Assembly (NCBI RefSeq): GCF_016722965.1
Contig: NZ_JAEQNB010000001.1
Span: forward strand, 434,001-498,000
Direction of reading: 5' to 3'
Origin: Tumebacillus amylolyticus
GTDB taxonomy: Bacteria > Bacillota > Bacilli > Tumebacillales > Tumebacillaceae
DNA: 64,000 bases
The translations under genes were made by a program, and so were the position numbers. The notes below the pieces were generated by a model. That model was not told where the DNA came from and made no database searches. It saw only the letters and a program-made list of their open reading frames with translations. Of the stretch, positions 37,583 to 45,431 are shown in pieces (position 1 is the stretch's first letter; each line of letters starts with the position of its first letter).

Positions 37583-38545
37583 ATGAACAACAACAATGAA
37601 AACAAAAACATGCAAGACAAAGCGCAAGAAACGAACAAATCTGCCAAGTCTTCGTTTTTTGCCAAGCGCTGGACGTTCCCGGTTATCTATCTCGCAGCAT
37701 CCGTCCTCATCGTTGGTTTGATGTACGCCAAATCCCAAGAAGCGTCACCGTACGATGTGAAGAAAACGACGGAAACCCCGAATGTGGCCGGCCCGACGAT
37801 TCCGAGCACCGACAACGCGGCAACCCCGACGAACGCAGCACCGACCTTCCAATGGCCGGTCGGAGAAGGCGGCGGCGACGCGGCGATCTCGATGGACTTC
37901 TACCGCGAAGACGCGTCCGAAGAAGAGCAAGCGGCATCGCTGATCTCCTATGAAAACCGCTTCATCCCGAACCAAGGTGTGAACCTCGGTCTGCAAAACG
38001 ACGCACCGTTCACCGTCATCGCAGCAGCGAAAGGCACCGTCCTCTCCGTCACCGAAGATCCGCTGATGGGTCAAACCATCGAGATCCAACATGACGGCGG
38101 CTACACCACCTACTACGCATCGCTCTCCAACGTCGATGTGCAAAAAGGCGCGCAAGTCCTCGCAGGCCAACCGATCGCCAAGACCGGCAACAACCGCCTG
38201 GAGAAAGACGAGAAAAACCACCTGCACTTCGAACTGCGCAAGGACGGCAAACCGGTAGACCCGAACACCCTGCTCCCGGAAAAACCGAAGATGGACAACG
38301 CGAAAACCACGCATACCGACTCTCAGCAATCGACGACCACGTCCGGCACCGCAAGCGACGCTTCCGAAAAAGCTTCCAGCACCGCAACGCAACCGGCTGA
38401 GAAGAAAGACGGCGCGAACGCTTCCGACACCAGCAAAGCGAAAGACAGCACCAAAACCGATGACACCGGCAAAGCGACCGACGATGCAGCGAAAGACCAA
38501 GCTCCGGCTGAAAAAACCGACGGTGCAACGACTCCCGCCGAGTAG
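37583..38545 (+). CDS. spoIIQ: Stage II sporulation protein Q (LytM-like) with long charged tail
   Basis: Forespore membrane protein that binds SpoIIIAH across the gap during engulfment. From the ATG at 37583 (GAGGTG upstream) it has 320 residues: a cytosolic Asn-rich start, a membrane helix (about 31-49), a linker, and a LytM/M23 fold (~120-235). The M23 metal ligands are partly lost: the HxGxD site reads NQGVN (130-134), while HLHFEL keeps His213 and His215. This matches the inactive Bacillus type rather than the active clostridial type. The last ~85 residues are an Ala-Thr-Lys-Asp-rich tail, longer than usual, outside the fold. Confidence 0.93.
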   Translation: MNNNNENKNMQDKAQETNKSAKSSFFAKRWTFPVIYLAASVLIVGLMYAKSQEASPYDVKKTTETPNVAGPTIPSTDNAATPTNAAPTFQWPVGEGGGDAAISMDFYREDASEEEQAASLISYENRFIPNQGVNLGLQNDAPFTVIAAAKGTVLSVTEDPLMGQTIEIQHDGGYTTYYASLSNVDVQKGAQVLAGQPIAKTGNNRLEKDEKNHLHFELRKDGKPVDPNTLLPEKPKMDNAKTTHTDSQQSTTTSGTASDASEKASSTATQPAEKKDGANASDTSKAKDSTKTDDTGKATDDAAKDQAPAEKTDGATTPAE

Positions 38546-38567
38546 TCTCCAAGACGCACAAGCGTCT

Positions 38568-38609
38568 CAAAACCGCCTCTCACCCCGCGTGAGAGGCGGT
38601 TTTTTTTCG
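38568..38609 (+). terminator. Rho-independent terminator after spoIIQ
   Basis: AACCGCCTCTCAC / GTGAGAGGCGGTT around CCCGC, then eight T. Confidence 0.94.
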
Positions 38610-38692
38610 ACTTCCTAAAAAAATGCTAGGGTGAGATAGAGAGAGATATTTAGCGAAAAACGCCTGTCAGGGCTTGTCAAACCGCAATTTTG

Positions 38693-38721
38693 GAATATGA
38701 AGTACCCCTCCTCATATACAT
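38693..38721 (+). promoter_or_regulatory. Possible sigma-E promoter of spoIIID
   Basis: GAATAT (38693-38698) and CATATACAT (38713-38721) with a 14-bp gap fit sigma-E loosely. The location, 40 bp before spoIIID, and the known sigma-E control of spoIIID support it. Confidence 0.45.
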
Positions 38722-38760
38722 GTATCAGACAATCCGATGAACATGGGGAGGCGAAGGAGA

Positions 38761-39069
38761 ATGCATGATTACATCAAAGAACGCACCCTAAAAATCGGCG
38801 AATACATCGTGGAGACCAAGAACACGGTCCGAACGATCGCCCGAGAGTTTGGGGTCTCCAAAAGCACGGTACACAAAGACCTGACGGAGCGTTTGCCGGA
38901 AATCAATCCGGATCTCGCAAACCGGGTGAAAGAGATTCTGGAATACCACAAATCCATCCGCCATCTGCGGGGAGGAGAGGCGACCAAGAAGAAGTACCGC
39001 AAAGACGAAACAAAGCGAAAAATGGCGAAAAACCTGCATGTGGAAAGAGGAGTTTCCGCACCCCTGTAG
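38761..39069 (+). CDS. spoIIID: Stage III sporulation protein D, transcription factor
   Basis: Mother-cell DNA-binding regulator that tunes the sigma-E and sigma-K regulons. 102 residues from the ATG at 38761 (MHDYIKERTLKIGEYIV), which matches the B. subtilis start; the frame from 38737 is an extension. The helix-turn-helix is TVRTIAREFGVSKSTVHKDL (about 24-43), and the conserved ERLPEINPDLANRVKEIL and IRHLRGGEATK follow. The C-terminal basic tail differs from B. subtilis and is a little longer. Ribosome site GGGAGG. Confidence 0.97.
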   Translation: MHDYIKERTLKIGEYIVETKNTVRTIAREFGVSKSTVHKDLTERLPEINPDLANRVKEILEYHKSIRHLRGGEATKKKYRKDETKRKMAKNLHVERGVSAPL

Positions 39070-39182
39070 AACTTCTAGAGAGCGGAATCTCATCTACTTA
39101 GCCCTCTAGTGGCGTACCCGAGCTGAGACTTCGCTTCTACCTATGTACAAATGCAACGGGGCTAAGGGAGGATCTTTCGAAC

Positions 39183-40211
39183 ATGTTCGGAATTGACATC
39201 GGCGTGGACTTAGGTACGGCGAACGTGCTGGTTCATGTCAAAGGCAAGGGTATTGTACTCGATGAGCCGTCAGTCGTGGCCATCGACAGTCAAACGAAAA
39301 AAGTCGTTGCAGTCGGCGAAGAGGCGCGTCGGATGCTTGGACGTACGCCGGGGCACATCGTGGCAACCCGGCCGCTGCGTGAAGGCGTCATCGCCGACTT
39401 TGATACTACAGAGATTATGCTTCGCCATTTCATCAACAAGTCGATCGGCAAAAGTCCGTTCAAGCGTCCGCGCGTGATGATCTGCGTGCCTTCCGGGATC
39501 ACCTCGGTCGAGCAGAAAGCGGTCATCGAAGCGGCGGAGCGAACGGGTGCGAAGCAAGTCTATTTGATTTCAGAACCGAAAGCAGCCGCGATTGGGGCCG
39601 GGCTCGACATCTTTGAGCCGTCCGGCAGCATGGTGGTCGATATTGGCGGAGGCACGACCGACGTAGCCGTTCTCTCGCTCGGAGATGTGGTCACCGCCAA
39701 TTCGATTCGCGTCGCGGGGGACAAGTTTGACGAAGCGATCATTCGCCATATTCGCAAAGACCATTCTCTGTTGATCGGTGAACGCACGGCCGAAGAAATC
39801 AAGATCAAAGTGGCGTCCGTTTTCCCGTATGCTCGTCATGAGACGCTGGATATTCGCGGTCGCGACATGATCTCCGGATTGCCGAAAACGGTGACGGTTG
39901 TATCGGAAGAGATGCGGGAAGCGTTGCAAGAGACGGTCGATCTGATCGTCGTCACAACGAAAAGCGTCTTGGAACAGACCCCGCCGGAGTTGGCAGCCGA
40001 TATTTTTGACAAAGGCATCGTATTGACCGGGGGCGGCGCTCTGTTGCACGGGCTGGACCGCCTGTTGCAGCAAGAGTTGCAAGTTCCGGTGCATATCGCC
40101 CAAGACCCGCTGTTCTGCGTCGTCAAAGGCACCGGCATCGCACTGGACAACCTCAACAAAGTCACTCGGTCGCTTCTTAATAAAAAAACCACCAACGCCG
40201 TCCATGTCTAA
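39183..40211 (+). CDS. mbl: Actin-like cell-shape protein Mbl
   Basis: MreB-family actin that guides lateral wall synthesis under the membrane. 342 residues with phosphate-1 DLGTANVLVHVKGKG (~9-23), the connect-1 region EPKAAAIGAGLDI, phosphate-2 VVDIGGGTTDVAV (~156-168) and the adenosine motif VLTGGGALLHGLD (~282-294). The place right after spoIIID and before flhO identifies it as Mbl rather than MreB. Ribosome site GGGAGGA. The leader from spoIIID contains an 8-bp stem (39097-39104 with 39159-39166) ending at the ribosome site. Confidence 0.93.
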   Translation: MFGIDIGVDLGTANVLVHVKGKGIVLDEPSVVAIDSQTKKVVAVGEEARRMLGRTPGHIVATRPLREGVIADFDTTEIMLRHFINKSIGKSPFKRPRVMICVPSGITSVEQKAVIEAAERTGAKQVYLISEPKAAAIGAGLDIFEPSGSMVVDIGGGTTDVAVLSLGDVVTANSIRVAGDKFDEAIIRHIRKDHSLLIGERTAEEIKIKVASVFPYARHETLDIRGRDMISGLPKTVTVVSEEMREALQETVDLIVVTTKSVLEQTPPELAADIFDKGIVLTGGGALLHGLDRLLQQELQVPVHIAQDPLFCVVKGTGIALDNLNKVTRSLLNKKTTNAVHV

Positions 40212-40251
40212 GCACCAGAGTTCGCAGTCTCTACGAGGGAGGAACTGAGCT

Positions 40252-41097
40252 ATGATTCGCGGTCTGTACATCGCACAGTCGGGCATGCATTCCAACGAAC
40301 GCATGCAGGAAGTGATCACGAACAACATTGCCAACGCCAATACCGTCGGCTACAAGGGCGACACGTCTGTCGTCCGCTCGTTTCCGGATGAGTTGCTGTT
40401 TCGCATGAACGACTTGCAGAAGGGCGGACCGGGCGGCAACAAGCGCGAAATCGGGACGCTCAGCAGCGGGGCTTTCTTGGAAGAGATCGTGCCGCGCTTC
40501 GTGCAAGGTCAACTCGTCGCGTCGGACAACCCTCACGCCCGCGCCATCGTAGACTCTCTGCCGCGCGACGATCAGGACTTCCGCCGTGCTTTCTTCCCGG
40601 TGCAGGAGCGCAACTCCGGCAACGTCATGTATACGCGCGACGGTGATTTCCATGTCGAGCCGGGCACGAACTTCCTCGTCGATTCCGGCGGCAACTACGT
40701 GCTGCCGACCGATTCGACGACGCACAACGCCGTCAACGACGCTCGGATCAAAGTCGATCCCGACGGCAAGTACGCGATCACCGACGCAAACGGCCGAGGA
40801 TATCAAATTCCGCCGGGCCGCACGATCCAAGAGGGCATCGTTTACATCCAAGACAGCAACAAATTGGAGAAGTACGGCGATTCGCTCTACCAGGGCGGCA
40901 CGGTGATCACGAACAACGCCGAGCTCTCGACTCTTGCAAGCACCATGCAGGAGAAGCAGTTGGAGCAGTCCAACGTGGACATGGCGGGCTCGATGGTCTC
41001 GATGATGCAAGTGATGCGCAGTTACGAAGCCAATCAACGGATGATCAAGACGTTGGACGGCACGCTTGAAAAAGCCGCCACCATCGGTCGTCTCTAA
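40252..41097 (+). CDS. flhO: Flagellar hook-basal body protein FlhO
   Basis: Distal rod component of the flagellum, FlgF/FlgG family, 281 residues. Start MIRGLYIAQSGM and ITNNIANANTVGYKGDT are the rod-protein N-terminal motif; the C-terminal LEQSNVDMAGSMVSMMQVMRSYEANQRMI is its partner helix. It is in the same mbl-flhO-flhP order as B. subtilis, so the strain is probably flagellated. Ribosome site GAGGGAGG. Confidence 0.94.
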   Translation: MIRGLYIAQSGMHSNERMQEVITNNIANANTVGYKGDTSVVRSFPDELLFRMNDLQKGGPGGNKREIGTLSSGAFLEEIVPRFVQGQLVASDNPHARAIVDSLPRDDQDFRRAFFPVQERNSGNVMYTRDGDFHVEPGTNFLVDSGGNYVLPTDSTTHNAVNDARIKVDPDGKYAITDANGRGYQIPPGRTIQEGIVYIQDSNKLEKYGDSLYQGGTVITNNAELSTLASTMQEKQLEQSNVDMAGSMVSMMQVMRSYEANQRMIKTLDGTLEKAATIGRL

Positions 41098-41115
41098 GAA
41101 GAGGGGGTGTAAGCC

Positions 41116-41964
41116 ATGAGATCGCTGTGGACTTCGGCTCATGGGATGTCCGCGATGCAGACGCGTCTGGATTCGCTCGGGCATAACATGGCCAACTTGA
41201 ACACGACCGGCTACAAGTCGGAGGATGTGCAGTTCAAAGATATGCTCTACCTCACGATGCAGCAGAAGGACGGAGTCAAGTCTCTCCCGGGACGCTTGAC
41301 GACGGCAGACCTGCGGCTGGGTCACGGGGTTCTCGCCGTCGGTACGGTCGCGTCGTTTGCGCAAGGCGAGATTCAGACCACGCAAAACGCCCTCGACCTC
41401 GCGATTCAAGGGGACGGATTCTTCAAGATCCGAGCGTACGACCAATCGAACACCCCGTTCGACGCGTACACCCGTGACGGTTCGTTCAAAGTCGGCACCG
41501 TCGGGACCGATCAATACTTGGTCACCGCCGACGGCAATCCGGTGCTCGACACCAACAACCAACCGATCCTGCTGACCGACTACGACGCGGCCTCCGTAAA
41601 AGTCGATCAGAACGGTGTGATCTCGGCGCTCCCGAGCTCGCCTGCCAACGGCACCGCGTATGTGGAGCTTGGCCAGATCGAAGTAACGCGCATCGCGCAT
41701 CCGGAATCCAATCTCACCGCTGCGGGTGAGAATCTCTATCGCCAGGTGGCCAACGCCAACCCGGCTGACATTCAAGCAAACGGAACTGTACTCAACGGCG
41801 TTCGTCACAGCACCCTGCAACAGCGGGCGCTGGAAATGTCCAACGTCGATATGTCCCAGCAGATGACGGAGATGATCGTGGCCCAGCGTGCCTACTCGTT
41901 GAACGCACGCGCCTTGACGACAACCGATCAGATGATGGGCATCGCCAACAACCTGCGGGCGTAG
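41116..41964 (+). CDS. flhP: Flagellar hook-basal body protein FlhP
   Basis: Second distal-rod protein, 282 residues, related to FlhO. N-terminal LGHNMANLNTTGYKSEDVQF and C-terminal MSNVDMSQQMTEMIVAQRAY are the rod/hook motifs. It follows flhO after 18 bp with ribosome site GAGGGGGTG, so they are one transcript; the next gene starts seven bases on. Confidence 0.94.
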   Translation: MRSLWTSAHGMSAMQTRLDSLGHNMANLNTTGYKSEDVQFKDMLYLTMQQKDGVKSLPGRLTTADLRLGHGVLAVGTVASFAQGEIQTTQNALDLAIQGDGFFKIRAYDQSNTPFDAYTRDGSFKVGTVGTDQYLVTADGNPVLDTNNQPILLTDYDAASVKVDQNGVISALPSSPANGTAYVELGQIEVTRIAHPESNLTAAGENLYRQVANANPADIQANGTVLNGVRHSTLQQRALEMSNVDMSQQMTEMIVAQRAYSLNARALTTTDQMMGIANNLRA

Positions 41965-41971
41965 GTTCTGG

Positions 41972-42490
41972 ATGTTGAACCTTCCGAACCTGTTGACGAT
42001 GCTGCGATTCGGGTGTATCCCGGTCTACGGCATCGTCTTTTTTTCGGACTCTCCTTACAACATGCTGTATGCGTTGCTCGTGCTCGCCCTCGCCGGGCTG
42101 ACCGATGTCATCGACGGGTACTTGGCACGGACGTTTGATTGGGTCACGGAATTGGGTTCGATGCTCGACCCGTTGGCCGACAAACTGATGATGCTGGCGG
42201 TGATCCTGTCCTTGGTGATCGACGGTCGCGTCTCGTGGTGGGCAACCGGTTTGATGGTCCTGCGCGAAGTCGGGATGATCGTGACGAGTGTGTTTTTCGT
42301 CTCGCAGGGCAAGAAAACCGTTCCGGCGATGTTCTGGGGCAAAGCGACGACGGTGCTGATGTATCTCGCGCTGGTCGCCTTGTTGTTGCGCTGGCCGCAC
42401 GCAGAGTGGTTGTTATGGGGAGTCCTCGTCGTGGCTTTCGGTACATCCTGTGTCTATCTGCAACGATTCCGAGCGCTGAACGTCAAATAA
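41972..42490 (+). CDS. CDP-alcohol phosphatidyltransferase (PgsA-like)
   Basis: Membrane enzyme that joins a CDP-activated lipid to an alcohol phosphate. The 172-residue protein has the complete motif D-x2-DG-x2-AR-x8-G-x3-D-x3-D at Asp45-Asp48-Gly49-Ala52-Arg53-Gly62-Asp66-Asp70, and about five membrane helices. It resembles phosphatidylglycerophosphate synthase but is shorter than the usual ~190 residues; cardiolipin or another headgroup is possible. It starts seven bases after flhP with a poor ribosome site, so expression may depend on coupling. Confidence 0.85.
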   Translation: MLNLPNLLTMLRFGCIPVYGIVFFSDSPYNMLYALLVLALAGLTDVIDGYLARTFDWVTELGSMLDPLADKLMMLAVILSLVIDGRVSWWATGLMVLREVGMIVTSVFFVSQGKKTVPAMFWGKATTVLMYLALVALLLRWPHAEWLLWGVLVVAFGTSCVYLQRFRALNVK

Positions 42491-42536
42491 AAAGCACCTC
42501 TACCCGTACTTGTTGCGGGGTGAGGTGCTTTTTATA
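42488..42536 (+). terminator. Rho-independent terminator
   Basis: AAAAAGCACCTC / GAGGTGCTTTTT with an inner CCCG..CGGGG pair, after the phosphatidyltransferase gene. Confidence 0.88.
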
Positions 42537-42607
42537 TAAACTCCCGTGCCGGCCGGCCTGCGGAAGGTGTCTGTAGTATGTGACCGAGGGCTGTTCGCTA
42601 TGCGGCG

Positions 42608-42636
42608 TAGAAAGCGGAAGTAAAATTTGGTATGCT
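42608..42636 (+). promoter_or_regulatory. Promoter of fabZ
   Basis: TAGAAA (42608-42613), a 17-bp spacer and TATGCT (42631-42636), with TG one base before the -10. Confidence 0.5.
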
Positions 42637-42681
42637 AAGAGACAGTGTATTTCCGTTGAAGTCGAAGGAGGACGAACAGCC

Positions 42682-43113
42682 ATGATGAACATTGATGAAA
42701 TTCAATCGGTGTTGCCGCACCGCTACCCGTTTTTGCTGGTGGACCGTATCGAAGAGGTTGTCATCGGGGAGAAAGCGGTAGGGATCAAGAACGTCACGAT
42801 CAACGAACCGTTCTTCCAAGGTCACTTCCCGGGCTTCCCGGTGATGCCGGGCGTGCTGATCGTCGAAGCGATGGCACAAGTCGGCGGCGTGGCGATGCTC
42901 TCCAAACCGGAGAACCAAGGTCGTCTCGCTCTGTTTGCCGGGATCGACGCATGCCGTTTCCGTGGACAAGTCCGCCCGGGCGATGTCCTGCGCATGGAAG
43001 TGGAGATCACCCGCTTGAAGGGGCCGATCGGCAAAGGCAAGGGCGTTGCAACGGTAGACGGCAACGTGGTTTGCGAAGCGGAATTGATGTTTGCGTTCGT
43101 GGATCAGAAATAA
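42682..43113 (+). CDS. fabZ: 3-hydroxyacyl-ACP dehydratase FabZ
   Basis: Hot-dog-fold dehydratase of fatty-acid elongation, cytosolic. 143 residues from the ATG at 42682, which has GAAGGAGGAC ten bases upstream (ATG 42685 is equally possible); the frame from 42580 covers the promoter. Catalytic histidine in [11 protein letters not shown] and glutamate in [20 protein letters not shown] at the N-terminus is typical. Single gene between two terminators. Confidence 0.96.
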   Translation: MMNIDEIQSVLPHRYPFLLVDRIEEVVIGEKAVGIKNVTINEPFFQGHFPGFPVMPGVLIVEAMAQVGGVAMLSKPENQGRLALFAGIDACRFRGQVRPGDVLRMEVEITRLKGPIGKGKGVATVDGNVVCEAELMFAFVDQK

Positions 43114-43119
43114 TTTTCG

Positions 43120-43160
43120 AGAAAAAGACCTCGTCCTGAGCTGGACGAGGTCTTTTTTTA
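43120..43160. terminator. Terminator between fabZ and the sigma-factor gene
   Basis: AAAAAGACCTCGTCC / GGACGAGGTCTTTTT around TGAGCT. The A-run and T-run make it suitable for both convergent genes. The rest of the gap to 43307 holds a weak 32-bp imperfect duplication and no gene. Confidence 0.92.
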
Positions 43161-43307
43161 TTGCGTGTTCTTTCAATAGATAGCGGGAGTTTCTGAAGTC
43201 TTGCAGAGGTTCGCAAAGGCGTGCGTTTCTACGCGAGAGTTCCCGAGGCTGTGCGAGCGTTTGCCGAAAGTTACTCCCTTGACGTGGGCTTGGCGGGTCT
43301 GGTTTGA

Positions 43308-43874
43308 TTAGCTCCGACGGAGTTGCGCTTTGATCTTGTGGAAGGCTTGTCTCTTCCACATGTGGACGGTGTTGCGGTGGACGCCTTGCAAACGGGCGAT
43401 GTCTGCCACGGTGTGACCGTCGAAAACGAGACTCTCGACATAGAGAACTTCGCGGTCTGAAAGTGAGGAGAGCAACTCGTGCCATTCGATTTCGGAGAAG
43501 TCGGCGTGGAGTTGGGGGCTTGAATTCGGCAGCAAGTCGAGGAGAGAGTCTTGGCCGTCGGCAGTCTCCCGGCTGGCAGAGAGTTCGCGAGCCTGCCTTC
43601 TGCCTCGCATCCTGACATAGTGCCAGACGGCCGCTTTGGTTTGCGTTTTGGCAACGCTGGCAAACGGGTGGTCGAGTTCGGGGTCGAAGGTGTGGATCGC
43701 TTTTAGAAAGCCCATGTACGATTCTTGCAAGAGCTCACTGCGCTCTTGGTGGGGGACGTTGTAGCGTTTAACAGCTGAGAGAATCAGATTTTCAAATTCA
43801 TTCAGTAATTCGATCATGGCGGCAGAATCTTGCTGCTGCGCTTGTCGTACGAGAGGCGTCCAGCGGTCGGGCAT
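43308..43874 (-). CDS. Small sigma-70 family RNA polymerase sigma factor
   Basis: A 188-residue protein with sigma region 2 (about residues 35-95: RYNVPHQERSELLQESYMGFLKAIHTFDP..FASVAKTQTKAAVWHYVR) and region 4 with a helix-turn-helix (about 135-185: LSDREVLYVESLVFDGHTVADIARLQGVHRNTVHMWKRQ). No region 1 or clear region 3, so it is an alternative sigma factor of the small SigH/ComX or YvrI type. No anti-sigma gene is adjacent. It is divergent from a ComK-like gene 201 bp away, which suggests a link with competence. Ribosome site AGGAG on the minus strand. Confidence 0.85.
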   Translation of the reverse strand: MPDRWTPLVRQAQQQDSAAMIELLNEFENLILSAVKRYNVPHQERSELLQESYMGFLKAIHTFDPELDHPFASVAKTQTKAAVWHYVRMRGRRQARELSASRETADGQDSLLDLLPNSSPQLHADFSEIEWHELLSSLSDREVLYVESLVFDGHTVADIARLQGVHRNTVHMWKRQAFHKIKAQLRRS

Positions 43875-43966
43875 CGGTTGGAACTCCTACTGACTTGGGG
43901 ACCGGTCTTCGTCGGAATGTCGTATACGCACTCTCAGGGTAGTGCGAGACAAGTCCTTCGTCCAAT

Positions 43967-43996
43967 GCGCACCCGGTGCTCGCTCGGGTGCGACTC
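43967..43996. other. Strong hairpin in the divergent sigma/ComK-like intergenic region
   Basis: GCGCACCCG and CGGGTGCG form an 8-bp perfect stem with a short loop in the 201-bp region between the divergent genes. There is no T-run, so it is more likely a DNA or leader element than a terminator. Purpose unknown. Confidence 0.5.
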
Positions 43997-44075
43997 GCCT
44001 CGGGAGGAGTCCGACTCAACGTGTGTCGCAGGGGACTTGGGTTCGCCGGAACTTTGAAAGGAGAAGTGGTGTGGA

Positions 44076-44555
44076 ATGCAACAGGACGTTGAAACTTTCA
44101 TCCGCGAATTGGCGTTGTTGGAGCCGGTGTACGTGGAGGGCGGCGGAGATAGGACGAGGGTGGTATTGGCAGACGGCACACAGCGGCTGGACCCGCGCAC
44201 GGTGTCGGTTTTGCTCAAGGGCATCGCCCGCTATTACGGCGTGGACCTCACGGCTGTGCGAGAGCGCTATGGGGACATACTAGGGAAAAGGTTGCATGTT
44301 CCGCTGCCTTTTTCGTCGGGTCTCGTGCTGATCCCGCTGAAAATGCGCATCCCGCGCATCGCCAAGGACGGCACGACAGGGTATGTCGTCGCCCGGCGCA
44401 TCGACTTCATTCGCGAGGGAGCAACGCCGACGGAGTGCCGTTTGGAATTGCAAAGCGGGGACGGCGTGACTTGCTTGCAAAGCGCCGACTTCGCGAAGCA
44501 ACAACTGCGCCATGCGCGAATCGTTCAGACCTTCTACCAAGAACGCATGCGTTAA
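44076..44555 (+). CDS. ComK-like competence transcription factor (tentative)
   Basis: A 159-residue protein. By eye its middle and C-terminal parts follow B. subtilis ComK: an ARYYG helix against CRFFG, LVLIPLKM against IFLFPTLS, TTGYVVARRIDFI against QCGWISHVHV, a strand pair with SGDG against SNGK, and the ending RIVQTFYQERMR against RTAWLRTKFQDR. It is shorter than ComK (~190) at the N-terminus and tail. ComK activates DNA-uptake genes. A small sigma factor lies divergently next to it, recalling SigH and ComK in staphylococci. The identification rests on pattern, not a search. The ribosome site AAAGGAGA is ~15 bases before the ATG, rather far. Confidence 0.5.
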   Translation: MQQDVETFIRELALLEPVYVEGGGDRTRVVLADGTQRLDPRTVSVLLKGIARYYGVDLTAVRERYGDILGKRLHVPLPFSSGLVLIPLKMRIPRIAKDGTTGYVVARRIDFIREGATPTECRLELQSGDGVTCLQSADFAKQQLRHARIVQTFYQERMR

Positions 44556-44595
44556 AAAAAAGCACCCCCACGCGTGGCGGGAGCGCTTTTTTTGA
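44555..44595. terminator. Terminator between the ComK-like gene and the YigZ-family gene
   Basis: AAAAAAAAGC..CCC / GGG..GCTTTTTTT imperfect stem with runs on both sides; convergent genes. Confidence 0.8.
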
Positions 44596-44654
44596 AAACA
44601 TGTGTGTGCGGTGGTGAATCGCGAGGGCTGCGAACTGTACGTTTTGTTCGCGTG

Positions 44655-45302
44655 TTATTTGACGAGCTTGCCGTCTCGGTCGAAGAGGTAGTATTGTTCG
44701 GTGTTGGTGAGGATGGCTTGTCCGTTTGTCGCGTTGATCAGGCGTTTGTGAACGGCTTCCGTATCGTCGACGGGGCAGAGGGCGTAGACGGTGACGCGAT
44801 CGAGGTAGTCGACACGGTCGATGTGCCAGCCGCCGGCGTGGAGTTCGTTTTCGATCTTGCCGTACCACGTATAGTCGATGTCGATGGCGATCTCTTGGAA
44901 CAGGATGCGCGTCACGATCCCCGCCGCTTGCAGTCCGGCTCCACAGCCTGCGCTGTAGGCGCGGATCAGTCCGCCGGCCCCGAGCATGATGCCGCCGAAG
45001 TAGCGGGTGACGACGACGGCGACGTTGTGCAACTCTTCTTTTTTGATCACTTCGAGGATCGGTTTGCCGGCGGTGCCTGCCGGTTCGCCGTCGTCGCTGG
45101 CTTTTTGCACTTCATCGTGCGGGCCGAATACATACGCAAAACAGTTGTGAGTGGCGTCCCAGTGCTTTTTTTGCAAAGTGGCGATAAAGTGGAGCGCTTC
45201 GTCCTCCGATTGAACGGGCGTGGCGTATCCGATGAACCGGGATTTTTTGATAATCAGCGTATCTTCACCCGGGGCGAGTAGTGTGCGATAGGATTTCAAC
45301 AT
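44655..45302 (-). CDS. YigZ/YvyE-family protein (IMPACT-like)
   Basis: A 215-residue cytosolic protein with the UPF0029 (Impact) N-terminal domain: KSRFIGYATPV, then the family signature KASDDGEPAGTAGKPILEVI and VVVTRYFGGIMLGAGGLIRAYS, and a C-terminal ferredoxin-like DUF1949 domain (~140-205). The precise role is unknown; a link to translation or proteolysis control is proposed for relatives. The ATG at 45302 has GGGAGGTCC upstream; the frame from 45335 adds 11 unlikely residues. Confidence 0.9.
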   Translation of the reverse strand: MLKSYRTLLAPGEDTLIIKKSRFIGYATPVQSEDEALHFIATLQKKHWDATHNCFAYVFGPHDEVQKASDDGEPAGTAGKPILEVIKKEELHNVAVVVTRYFGGIMLGAGGLIRAYSAGCGAGLQAAGIVTRILFQEIAIDIDYTWYGKIENELHAGGWHIDRVDYLDRVTVYALCPVDDTEAVHKRLINATNGQAILTNTEQYYLFDRDGKLVK

Positions 45303-45356
45303 GGGGTAGGACCTCCCTTTTTTGCAACTTGTCACCCTTTTGTTACGACAGTTGAA

Positions 45357-45385
45357 TTGACGTGTCCTTCCACGAGTCTTACAAT
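45357..45385 (+). promoter_or_regulatory. Sigma-A promoter of the SLH/ligase/glycosyltransferase operon
   Basis: TTGACG (45357-45362), a 17-bp spacer and TACAAT (45380-45385), 46 bp before the first gene. Confidence 0.75.
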
Positions 45386-45431
45386 AAGTAAGGTATTTTG
45401 CTACAGGAGCAGATAAAGATGGAGGAATCTC

